A stretch of 5,447 nucleotides of DNA from Sedimentisphaerales bacterium (GCA_030634605.1 DAOWAK010000113.1:1-5447), one strand, 5' to 3'. Positions 1 through 5,400 are shown, numbered from the stretch's first letter. The notes: generated by a model not told the origin, from the sequence alone. A program made the numbers and translations.

Positions 1-17
1 AAGTAGGGACGACTCGA

Positions 18-252
18 ATGAGTGGAACGCAGACGAACGCCAAGCGCGTGGTAGTGATCGAAGGAGAAGATGCCGCCCCTGAGGCGATGCGTCCTAGCGT
101 GGCGTTGATCCAGCAGCTGGGCTGCAACATCGAGTGGCTGGAGCCTCCGGTGGGCGAACGGGCGATCCGCGAGTGCGGGGTGCCCTTCCCGGATGAGGCC
201 CGTGCGGCAATCGATTCCTCGGACGCCACCTTCTTCGGCTCCACCAACGGCA
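18..252 (+). CDS. Isocitrate/isopropylmalate dehydrogenase-family protein, N-terminal fragment
   Basis: Partial gene of about 78 residues. The sequence starts MSGTQTNAKRVVVIEGEDAA and runs through PPVGERAI, GVPFPDEARAAID and DATFFGSTNGN. This order matches the N-terminal Rossmann-like part of beta-decarboxylating dehydrogenases (isocitrate/3-isopropylmalate family). There the N-terminal glycine/acidic loop and the 'DA..FG' strand lead to the substrate domain; here the loop reads EGEDAAPEA instead of the canonical GDGIGPE. Members oxidise a 2-hydroxy acid with NAD(P) and decarboxylate it in the cytosol. A normal protein has roughly 330-370 residues, so over three quarters are missing. The ATG at 18 follows AGTAGGGA with reasonable spacing. 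After about position 250 the frame continues to a stop at 350, but those residues are antisense ppdK and not dehydrogenase. GC is about 65% by hand count over 1-240, with G exceeding C, unlike the rest of the window. Family assignment is fairly secure; exact substrate cannot be told. Confidence 0.72.
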
Positions 253-1792
253 ACTTACCCAGCAGCACCTCACCTTTAGTTCCGTCCAGCGTAATCCAGT
301 CGCCCTGCTTGACAATCCGCTTGCCGGCTTTCATCTGCTTTTTGGCGTAGCTGATCTCAATACCCGAAGCACCCGCTACACAACTGCGACCCATTCCCCG
401 GGCCACTACCGCCGCGTGGCTGGTCATGCCGCCCCGCTGGGTAAGAATACCCTTGGCCGCGTCCATCCCGCCAATATCTTCCGGGCTGGTCTCGATCCGC
501 ACCAGCAGCACATCCTTCCCCTGGGCTCGCCAGGCTTCCGCGTCTTCGGCATTGAACACCACCTGGCCTACCGCCGCTCCCGGAGAAGCAGGCAAACCCG
601 AAGCGACAACCTGACGCTTGGCTTTGCTGTCCAGATGCGGATGCAGCAACTGATCGATCTGCGCCGGCTCAATCCTGCTCACCGCCACCTTCTTGTTAAT
701 CAGCTTTTCCTTCACCATCTCCACCGCACAACGCATCGCCGCCTCCGCCGTACGTTTGCCGCCGCGAGTCTGCAGAATATACAACTTATTCTGCTGGATA
801 GTGAACTCAATGTCCTGCATGTCCTTGTAATGCTTCTCGAGCTTGTCCATCAAACCCGTCAGTTCTTTGTATATCTTCGCGTTCACCTTCTTCAACTTAA
901 TCATCGGCACCGGTGTACGAATCCCCGCCACCACATCCTCTCCCTGGGCGTTCATTAAAAATTCGCCGTAATATTCCTTCTGCCCCGTGCTGGGATTTCT
1001 GGTAAAGCAGACTCCTGTCCCGCAATCATCACCCATGTTGCCGAATACCATCGCCTGAACATTAACCGCCGTGCCCTTGAGCCCGGTGATACTGTTCAAC
1101 TCGCGATATTTAATCGCGCGACCGCAGTTCCAGGATCCAAACACCGCGTTAATCGAAAGCTCCAACTGCTTGATCGGGTCCTGCGGAAACATCTTGCCTA
1201 CATGCCTTTTGTAAACCGTTTTGTAACGCTTGACCAGCTCCTCAAGATCATCACTCGTCAGATCGGTATCATCTTTGACGCCGCGCTGCTTTTTCAGGCT
1301 TTCGATAGCATGTTCAAAATACTCATGGTCGCACCCCATCACCACGTCACCGAACATATCAATAAACCGGCGGTAGGAATCATAAGCAAAACGGGCGTTC
1401 CCGGTCTTGGCGATGATCCCCTCGACCACCTTATCGTTAAGCCCCAGATTTAACACCGTATCCATCATACCCGGCATGGAAACCGCCGCACCACTGCGAA
1501 CCGACACCAGCAGCGGACTGTCGTGATCGCCAAAGCTGGCTTTCATAGCTTTTTCCAGCTTCTTCAGATTATCTTCCACCTGCTTTTTCAGCCCCACCGG
1601 CCATTTCCCGCCCGCCTTGTCGTATGCTGCACAGGTCTCGGTCGTAATCGTAAAGCCGCCCGGAACCGGCACGCCAATATTGGTCATCTCCGCCAGATTG
1701 GCACCCTTGCCACCCAGCGTTTCTTTCATCTTCGCCGTTCCCTCAGCCTTACCATTGCCGAAGAAATATACCATCTTCTTACTTTTGCTCAT
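253..1792 (-). CDS. ppdK: Pyruvate, phosphate dikinase, N-terminal ~514 residues (3' truncated)
   Basis: PPDK interconverts pyruvate + ATP + Pi and PEP + AMP + PPi in the cytosol, linking glycolysis and gluconeogenesis. Reading the minus strand from the ATG at 1792 gives the ATP-grasp domain first: GGKGANLAEM near residues 27-36, SVRSG with Arg99, MPGMMDTVLNLG, DCGTGVCFTRNPSTG, NAQGEDVVAGIRTP, and LQTRGGKRT with Arg343. The swivelling phosphohistidine domain follows, with GGMTSHAAVVARGMG; the phosphorylated His is residue 459 (codon 416-418), close to His455 of the Clostridium symbiosum enzyme. The last PPDK-like residues, DGTKGEVLLGKL, end near 252. The C-terminal PEP/pyruvate barrel (about 360 residues of an ~880-residue enzyme) is absent. 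The frame stays open to the window edge, but past 252 it is antisense to the dehydrogenase fragment. AGGAG at 1802-1806 precedes the start by 9 nt. No frameshift was seen in the stretches I translated. Confidence 0.95.
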
Positions 1793-1800
1793 CGCGGGTC

Positions 1801-1806
1801 ACTCCT
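1801..1806 (-). promoter_or_regulatory. Ribosome binding site of ppdK
   Basis: Read on the minus strand this is AGGAGT, an almost perfect Shine-Dalgarno sequence, with 8 nt between it and the ATG at 1790-1792. It fixes the start of ppdK. Confidence 0.85.
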
Positions 1807-1875
1807 GCTATAAATTTATTTATTCCTGGATTGTAATTGTCCATCACCTAAGGTCTGTCTTAATGGTTGTTTATT

Positions 1876-1906
1876 CATCAGGGGGGCTTATCATAAAAAC
1901 CTGATG
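1876..1906. promoter_or_regulatory. Inverted repeat around the proximal ppdK -10 box (operator candidate)
   Basis: CATCAGG at 1876-1882 and CCTGATG at 1900-1906 form a perfect 7-bp inverted repeat with a 17-nt centre containing the -10 hexamer (1890-1895). Its position over the core promoter fits a repressor site. The 7-bp arms could also arise by chance, so this is inference. Confidence 0.35.
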
Positions 1907-1918
1907 CCAGCCTGTCAA
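1890..1918 (-). promoter_or_regulatory. Proximal sigma70-type promoter of ppdK
   Basis: On the minus strand, TTGACA (1913-1918) is followed after exactly 17 nt by TATGAT (1890-1895). The -35 box is perfect and the -10 box has one mismatch. Transcription would start near 1883, giving a leader of about 90 nt before the ppdK ATG. The -10 box lies inside a 7-bp inverted repeat (1876-1906). Confidence 0.75.
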
Positions 1919-1930
1919 CGCAAAAGAGGG

Positions 1931-1958
1931 ATTATACACTTAAAAAGAAGAGTGTCAA
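1931..1958 (-). promoter_or_regulatory. Distal sigma70-type promoter of ppdK
   Basis: On the minus strand, TTGACA (1953-1958), a 16-nt spacer and TATAAT (1931-1936) give perfect -35 and -10 hexamers. It lies 40 bp upstream of the second promoter and just after the stop codon of the upstream minus-strand gene, so ppdK can be transcribed independently of that gene. Confidence 0.8.
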
Positions 1959-1975
1959 GCTGCCCCCCAGCCTGC

Positions 1976-2812
1976 TCACCCCCGCAGATAGCGAATTAAG
2001 AGCACATCAATAACCACCGCTACCACCACCGCCGCCGCCAGATAAACCTTTCGCATATCCCAAACTCCCCCAGCCGCTTTATCTTTCGCCGGCTCATTCT
2101 GAACCGCTCCGCCCCCATTTCCTGCTCCGCCGCTGCCTTTCCGCCACAACTGCGTCTCCCGCCGACTAACCACGTAAAGCTTCTCCTGCCGAACCGCCTC
2201 CACAATCTGTGCCATCAGCATATTCGCCCGAAACGGATGAATCTCCCCCTGCCGCGCAATCCACAACAACTCCAGCCGACTGTCATACCGAATCAAATCA
2301 CCTTCCAGCCGACAAATCACCTCCCGACAGTACGCGTCCTCGACAGCCGTCTTGTCCGGCTCGCTTAGCTGCCGCGCCTTCTGCTCCGACCCGGCAAATC
2401 CCTGCACCCGCGATTCCTGGTTCGCCCGCTCCTGCCAGTATCGAATACTCCGCCCCTGCAAACCTATCTTCCGCTCCTTCGACAGCGAAACCCGCTCCGA
2501 CTTCCCCTTGCCCAGTTGCTCCGCCCGCCGGGCCACCACACTTTTTCGCTGTACTGCTCCCGCCTCACCACTGACCAGACCCCTCATTCCGCAACCTTCA
2601 CCATCCCCCAACGTTTTCTTCAACTCAACATAAGCCCGCTCCACATCTTCCAGCAGAGACTTCCGGTAATAGCGCAGCCTACCCCGCCCCGCTGTCAGAC
2701 GCTCGTACCGCGCCCGACTAACCTGATAAGCCCGCTCCAGACGATCCTCCGTCAAGGGCTCACCAGCCTGCAAAACCACCAGATAATCCGAGATTTCCTT
2801 CTTATCCAACAT
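1976..2812 (-). CDS. Hypothetical protein with C-terminal membrane anchor
   Basis: This gene encodes 278 residues, and I do not recognise the family with confidence. I chose the ATG at 2812 (MLDKKEISDYLVVLQAGEPL) because AGGA lies 6 nt upstream. A longer start at 2908 would add 32 residues encoded by repeat-like intergenic DNA. Residues 6-68 are helical and very rich in Arg, Glu and Tyr (LTEDRLERAYQVSRARYERL, then LLEDVERAYVELKKTL). The layout faintly recalls a J-domain, but there is no HPD motif. Residues ~80-165 are charged and probably disordered. Residues ~170-222 look folded (EVICRLEGDLIRYDSRLELL, then FRANMLMAQIVEAV). A Gly-rich linker (~224-252) leads to one hydrophobic helix at ~256-273 and a five-residue basic tail. 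This is tail-anchored topology, with the bulk of the protein in the cytoplasm. Codons end mostly in G or T, opposite to the plus-strand neighbours. Real gene likely; function unknown. Confidence 0.75.
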   Translation of the reverse strand: MLDKKEISDYLVVLQAGEPLTEDRLERAYQVSRARYERLTAGRGRLRYYRKSLLEDVERAYVELKKTLGDGEGCGMRGLVSGEAGAVQRKSVVARRAEQLGKGKSERVSLSKERKIGLQGRSIRYWQERANQESRVQGFAGSEQKARQLSEPDKTAVEDAYCREVICRLEGDLIRYDSRLELLWIARQGEIHPFRANMLMAQIVEAVRQEKLYVVSRRETQLWRKGSGGAGNGGGAVQNEPAKDKAAGGVWDMRKVYLAAAVVVAVVIDVLLIRYLRG

Positions 2813-2979
2813 GATTATTCCTGACCGTGTCACAGAAACAACAACTTTCGCTAAAAATCCCCCTCCGCTAAAAGGGGAAAAATAATCCAGCCCTCGATCC
2901 CCAGACAAATCGGGGACAGGTTGCAGTCGCAGGAGTTTTGAATTTCCTTTGGATTTTCATACCTGATTCGTTGCTCAGA

Positions 2980-3034
2980 ATCGTCATTTGTTATTCGTCA
3001 TTGTTTCGTCATTCGGGCTTCGTAATTCGTCATT
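2980..3034. repeat. Cluster of degenerate TTCGTCATT repeats
   Basis: TTCGTCATT occurs at 2994-3002, 3005-3013 and 3026-3034. TTCGTAATT is at 3019-3027 and ATCGTCATT at 2980-2988, giving five near-identical 9-mers in 55 nt with irregular spacing. Read on the other strand the units give AATGACGAA, which translates as M-T-N/K strings. From memory, such strings recur as spurious short ORFs in uncultured bacterial genomes, so this is probably one copy of a dispersed intergenic repeat. Confidence 0.65.
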
Positions 3035-3128
3035 AACTCCAAAATCAATCTAAACCGTGAACGCTTACCTCTATTAAAATTATATCACATCCCACCGCCT
3101 TCAGTTAAGCCCTTTTCACTTAAAAACC

Positions 3129-3158
3129 TTGAATCAAAACCCCGCCTCCTCCTATAAT
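3129..3158 (+). promoter_or_regulatory. Plus-strand sigma70-type promoter
   Basis: TTGAAT (3129-3134), an 18-nt spacer and a perfect TATAAT (3153-3158). It is the best plus-strand promoter upstream of the membrane protein gene at 3471. If used for that gene it would give a leader of about 305 nt containing a REP-like hairpin. Confidence 0.55.
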
Positions 3159-3173
3159 GTTGCATATGTGACG

Positions 3174-3197
3174 GTTAAGACAGTTGGACAGTTTAAC
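3174..3197. repeat. Direct repeat within a GTTAA/TTAAC inverted repeat downstream of the promoter
   Basis: GACAGTTG (3179-3186) is followed immediately by GACAGTTT (3187-3194), and GTTAA (3174-3178) and TTAAC (3193-3197) bracket them. It lies about 10-30 nt after the predicted start site, where an operator could act. The arms are short, so function is only a suggestion. Confidence 0.3.
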
Positions 3198-3332
3198 ACC
3201 GATGAATAATCTTCGCATTTAATGATGTTAACGGACTTGCATCCGTCCGATAATCAAAGCCTTCACACCAAAAACTGCAATGTGGTCTCTTACAAATGAA
3301 ATTGAACGCAAAATGGCAACAAAATGCAAATC

Positions 3333-3367
3333 GTCGGGTGGCATCGCCAAGTACTCTTGGAGGTGGC
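3333..3367 (+). repeat. REP-like palindromic element, copy 1
   Basis: The head GTCGGGTGG (3333-3341) is followed by an imperfect hairpin. CATC (3342-3345) pairs with GGTG (3362-3365), then a G/A mismatch, then CCAAG (3347-3351) pairs with CTTGG (3356-3360) around the loop TACT. A GTNG tetranucleotide in front of an imperfect hairpin is the known architecture of REP elements mobilised by REP-associated tyrosine transposases. The first 12 nt are identical to the element at 4318. Confidence 0.5.
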
Positions 3368-3375
3368 TTTTCTCG

Positions 3376-3450
3376 TTTTGAATTTTGAACATTAAAGAAT
3401 TCGAATTTGTTTAGAATTTCGGATTTAGTACTTAGAAATTCCAGTTTATC
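3376..3450 (+). repeat. AT-rich degenerate repeat of TTTGAATTT/TAGAATTTCGGATTTAG type
   Basis: The stretch is built from variants of GAATTT, TAGAA and GGATTTAG. Read in the plus-strand frame from 3407 it gives MFRISDLVLRN. Strings such as FRISDF are, from memory, frequent spurious translations of an intergenic repeat in uncultured bacteria. I treat it as repeat and not as coding. Confidence 0.45.
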
Positions 3451-3456
3451 TGGCTT

Positions 3457-3460
3457 AGGA
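3457..3460 (+). promoter_or_regulatory. Ribosome binding site of the membrane protein gene
   Basis: AGGA ends 10 nt before the ATG at 3471. Spacing is slightly long but acceptable, and no alternative start fits better. Confidence 0.5.
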
Positions 3461-3470
3461 TATTATTCGC

Positions 3471-4277
3471 ATGAAGCCGAACACCGCACCCCGCCACAAA
3501 GAAACACTCCACCGCAAAAAAACCATCCCCCAGCTAATAAAAAGTATCCTGATTATCGCCCTGGTCAGCGTCATCTCCGCCGCGGTGCTCGTCAGCCTGG
3601 CCATGTATTTCCTGCTCAAACACCAACCAGCCGATTACCACCCCGTCACCCTCGATAAGCCCCAACAAAAACAGGCTAAAAAGCTCGGCGACCAGAAATA
3701 CAACGAGCTTTACAACAGCACCCACCGCATGCAGCCGTTCGTCATCAACTTCGAGCAGACCCTCCTCAACCAGTTGCTCAGCCTGGACGACACCCGCGAT
3801 TTCATCAACTATCGCTGGCCCGAATTCGCCCAACAGTTCCGCAATCCCCAACTCAGCTTCGACAACGGCAAAATCCACCTCATGGGCCAAACCACCCAAA
3901 AACAACACCAATTTGTAATGGTCATCACCTTCGTCCCCCGCCTCATCGAAAATCGCCAACTCGAAATCACCCTCGACTCCGTCAGTGCCGGCGCCCTCAA
4001 AATCCCCAACTCCATACTCGATGCCCAACTGCGAAAACTTACCCGGAAATTCATCCACGAAACTACCACTCCCCTAAAAACCTCCTACCCCAACGATCCG
4101 AGCACTAAAATGGTTGACGACCTGACAACCCTCCTGGCCGACCTCATCAACAAACGCAAAATCCTGCTCAGCTCCCAGTTCCGCGCCGTCGAGGACAAAG
4201 CCACTCGCATCGACGCCCTCCGCATCGACAACGGCCACATCGAACTGCTCCTCCAACCCATCGATCTGGACGACTAA
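3471..4277 (+). CDS. Single-pass membrane protein with YpmS/DUF2140-like outer domain
   Basis: The product has 268 residues. A basic cytoplasmic N-terminus (RHKETLHRKK, residues 8-17) precedes one transmembrane helix at ~26-49 (ILIIALVSVISAAVLVSLAM onward), so the remaining ~215 residues should face outward. No signal peptidase site is evident. The outer domain has the order I associate with DUF2140/YpmS proteins: a segment with repeated Asn/Leu that would insert along the fold (NFEQTLLNQLLSL, ~92-104), a strand pair ending in GKIHLMGQ (~133-140), a further strand with a proline turn (VITFVPRLIENRQLEITLDS), 'SAGALKIPNSIL', and a C-terminal 'LRIDNGHIELLLQPIDL'. YpmS itself is poorly characterised, so no reaction is assigned. 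Codons end mostly in C or A. The gene is followed by three hairpins including a probable terminator, and is likely monocistronic. Membrane topology is confident; the family link is tentative. Confidence 0.8.
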   Translation: MKPNTAPRHKETLHRKKTIPQLIKSILIIALVSVISAAVLVSLAMYFLLKHQPADYHPVTLDKPQQKQAKKLGDQKYNELYNSTHRMQPFVINFEQTLLNQLLSLDDTRDFINYRWPEFAQQFRNPQLSFDNGKIHLMGQTTQKQHQFVMVITFVPRLIENRQLEITLDSVSAGALKIPNSILDAQLRKLTRKFIHETTTPLKTSYPNDPSTKMVDDLTTLLADLINKRKILLSSQFRAVEDKATRIDALRIDNGHIELLLQPIDLDD

Positions 4278-4290
4278 CCTCCCGCCAAAA

Positions 4291-4314
4291 AGCCCCCGCT
4301 GCCAGGCGGGGGTT
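4291..4314 (+). repeat. GC-rich hairpin directly after the membrane protein gene
   Basis: CCCCCGC (4293-4299) pairs with GCGGGGG (4306-4312) around a 6-nt loop, and AG/TT outside can extend it with a wobble pair. No T-run follows, so alone it is a poor terminator. It could protect the mRNA 3' end. Confidence 0.55.
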
Positions 4315-4317
4315 AGA

Positions 4318-4358
4318 GTCGGGTGGCATGCTTACGCCCGTCTTTGGGCGTAAGCATG
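4318..4358 (+). repeat. REP-like palindromic element, copy 2 (13-bp perfect hairpin)
   Basis: The head GTCGGGTGG (4318-4326) precedes CATGCTTACGCCC (4327-4339), which pairs perfectly over 13 bp with 4346-4358 around the loop GTCTTT. It shares GTCGGGTGGCAT with the element at 3333-3344. It sits between the stop codon and the probable terminator of the upstream gene. Confidence 0.6.
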
Positions 4359-4364
4359 GTATTT

Positions 4365-4391
4365 AACCCCGCGTTTTACGCGGGGTTTTGT
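4365..4391 (+). terminator. Probable intrinsic terminator after the membrane protein gene
   Basis: AACCCCGCG (4365-4373) pairs with CGCGGGGTT (4379-4387) around the loop TTTTA, followed by TTGTT. The stem is strong and GC-rich with a short U-tract. It separates the membrane protein gene from the pterin synthase gene. Confidence 0.7.
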
Positions 4392-4454
4392 TAGAGCAAA
4401 AATATCCCGCTACAAAAACCTTGCAATAGCCGCTCATAATATTAGGCTTTTAGA

Positions 4455-5243
4455 ATGATTAAACTGACACGAGGACTGGATTTCACCCTGGATTCCGCCA
4501 CCCGGAATCTAACGCTCGGCCGCCCCACCACCGCCGACCTGGCCCAGATCCCCCTGCGCCTCTGGCTCACCCTCACCGGCCCGCTCGACCCTCAAACCGG
4601 CATGCTCATCAACGTCACCGACATCAACGCCGCCTTCCGCCGCGCCCTGGCCGAATTCCCCTTCCACCCCCAAAACCCCACCGACATCCTCAACTGGTCC
4701 CGAAAAATCACTAGCACCCACCTGCCCCACCTCGATTTTCTCACCGCCCGCCTCGAACTCCACCCCTACCTGACCGTCAGCATAAACCTGGAGGATCAAA
4801 ACATGATCGAATTAACCACCCAATACGAATTAGCCGCCTCTCACCGTCTCTGCAACCCCAACTGGGACTCTCAGCAAAATCTCGACGCCTTCGGCAAATG
4901 CAGCAACCCCCAAGGCCACGGCCACAACTACACCCTCCAGATCACCCTCCGCGGCATACCCAACCCCCGCACCGGCCAACTCGCCGAACCTCAACAAATC
5001 GACCAGACCGTAAAGGAATTCATCCTCGACCGCTTCGACCATAAAAATCTCAACGAAGACACCACCGAATTCGCCGAACTCATCCCCACCGTCGAAAACA
5101 TGGTCAAGGTCTTCTGGGAACTGCTCGACGGTCGCTTCCCCAACGCCCATCTCGCCCGCGTCGCCCTCTGGGAAACCCCCAAAACCTACGCCGAATACCT
5201 CGGTCCCTCCAACGGCCCCCTACGCTACAGCGATTCCGTCTAA
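4455..5243 (+). CDS. Two-domain 6-pyruvoyl-tetrahydropterin synthase / QueD-family protein
   Basis: The protein has 262 residues, about twice one PTPS/QueD unit. These Zn enzymes convert dihydroneopterin triphosphate to 6-pyruvoyl- or 6-carboxy-tetrahydropterin in the cytosol, for biopterin-type pterins or for queuosine. The C-terminal unit (117-262) is complete: Zn ligands His130 (ASHRL), His155 and His157 (GHGHNY), nucleophile Cys149 (KCSNP), Asp195-His196 (FDHKNLNED) and pterin-binding Glu240 (LWETP). The spacings equal those I recall for rat PTPS (His23, Cys42, His48/50, Asp88-His89, Glu133), so a PTPS-like fold is secure. The N-terminal unit (1-~113) keeps strand and loop features (LTLTGPLDPQTGMLINVTDI, 38-57; ARLEL, 98-102) but lacks SHR, Cys and GHGH. 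The ATG at 4455 has a weak ribosome binding site, whereas an in-frame ATG at 4803 has a strong one. Which product (PTPS or QueD) is made cannot be decided. Confidence 0.9.
   Translation: MIKLTRGLDFTLDSATRNLTLGRPTTADLAQIPLRLWLTLTGPLDPQTGMLINVTDINAAFRRALAEFPFHPQNPTDILNWSRKITSTHLPHLDFLTARLELHPYLTVSINLEDQNMIELTTQYELAASHRLCNPNWDSQQNLDAFGKCSNPQGHGHNYTLQITLRGIPNPRTGQLAEPQQIDQTVKEFILDRFDHKNLNEDTTEFAELIPTVENMVKVFWELLDGRFPNAHLARVALWETPKTYAEYLGPSNGPLRYSDSV
4790..4805 (+). promoter_or_regulatory. Internal Shine-Dalgarno and in-frame ATG before the catalytic PTPS domain
   Basis: GGAGG (4790-4794) stands 8 nt before an in-frame ATG (4803-4805, Met117). Translation from here would give a 146-residue protein, the usual size of a stand-alone PTPS, starting with the first strand of the catalytic domain. 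The site is stronger than that of the full-length start at 4455. Confidence 0.5.
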
Positions 5244-5400
5244 AAAAACAGGTTTTGTTAAAAAAAGTCGGTTAAAAGAGAAGAATATTAGACAGGACAA
5301 CATGATTGACTTGACATAATACCATGTTTATCAAGGACTTGCAATCTGATAACGTGCTGTTGAATTTGTTTTTAAGTTAAGGGTACCTCTAATAATTCCT

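Larger units (their letters stand above)
2813..3470. other. Divergent intergenic region, 658 bp, repeat-rich
   Basis: No convincing gene lies here on either strand. From left to right it holds: a C-rich/G-rich inverted stretch near 2858-2880; a short CCCC...GGGG palindrome near 2899-2917; a cluster of TTCGTCATT repeats (2980-3034); a plus-strand promoter (3129-3158) with an adjacent direct repeat; a REP-like hairpin (3333-3367); and an AT-rich degenerate repeat (3376-3450) leading to the ribosome binding site of the gene at 3471. Confidence 0.6.

Noticed and set aside
253..350. C-terminal tail of the dehydrogenase frame (LPSSTSPLVPSS onward)
   Set aside because: These codons are the antisense of PPDK residues around DGTKGEVLLGKL, so the tail is an artefact of the junction.
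416..958. Plus-strand open frame of 180 codons opposite ppdK
   Set aside because: The His/Arg/Leu-rich translation is the antisense of a clear PPDK coding strand; it has no recognisable motif or own ribosome binding site.
2813..2908. N-terminal extension of the tail-anchored protein to an ATG at 2908
   Set aside because: The added 32 residues come from C-rich/G-rich repeat-like DNA, and the ATG at 2812 has a proper AGGA site.
2980..3034. CRISPR array
   Set aside because: Units are 9 nt with irregular short gaps; there are no 25-40 nt repeats or regular spacers.
3407..3658. Plus-strand open frame of 83 codons starting MFRISDL
   Set aside because: It begins in an AT-rich intergenic repeat and then runs out of frame through the membrane protein gene with low-complexity Pro/Arg-rich translation.
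3534..4058. Minus-strand open frame of 174 codons opposite the membrane protein gene
   Set aside because: It is Asp/Glu/Gly/Val-rich, which results from the strong C bias of the plus strand; the opposite frame has a membrane helix and family-like domain.
4509..5150. Minus-strand open frames opposite the PTPS gene
   Set aside because: Gly/Glu/Val-rich shadow translations of a gene whose plus-strand frame holds all PTPS motifs.
5306..5334. Possible promoter TTGACT-17-TATCAA near 5306
   Set aside because: The -10 box matches consensus at only four positions and no downstream gene is visible.
3233..5352. GGACTTGCA shared between 3233-3241 and 5335-5343, with GATAA downstream in both
   Set aside because: Nine identical bases with unequal spacing afterwards could easily occur by chance in this window.
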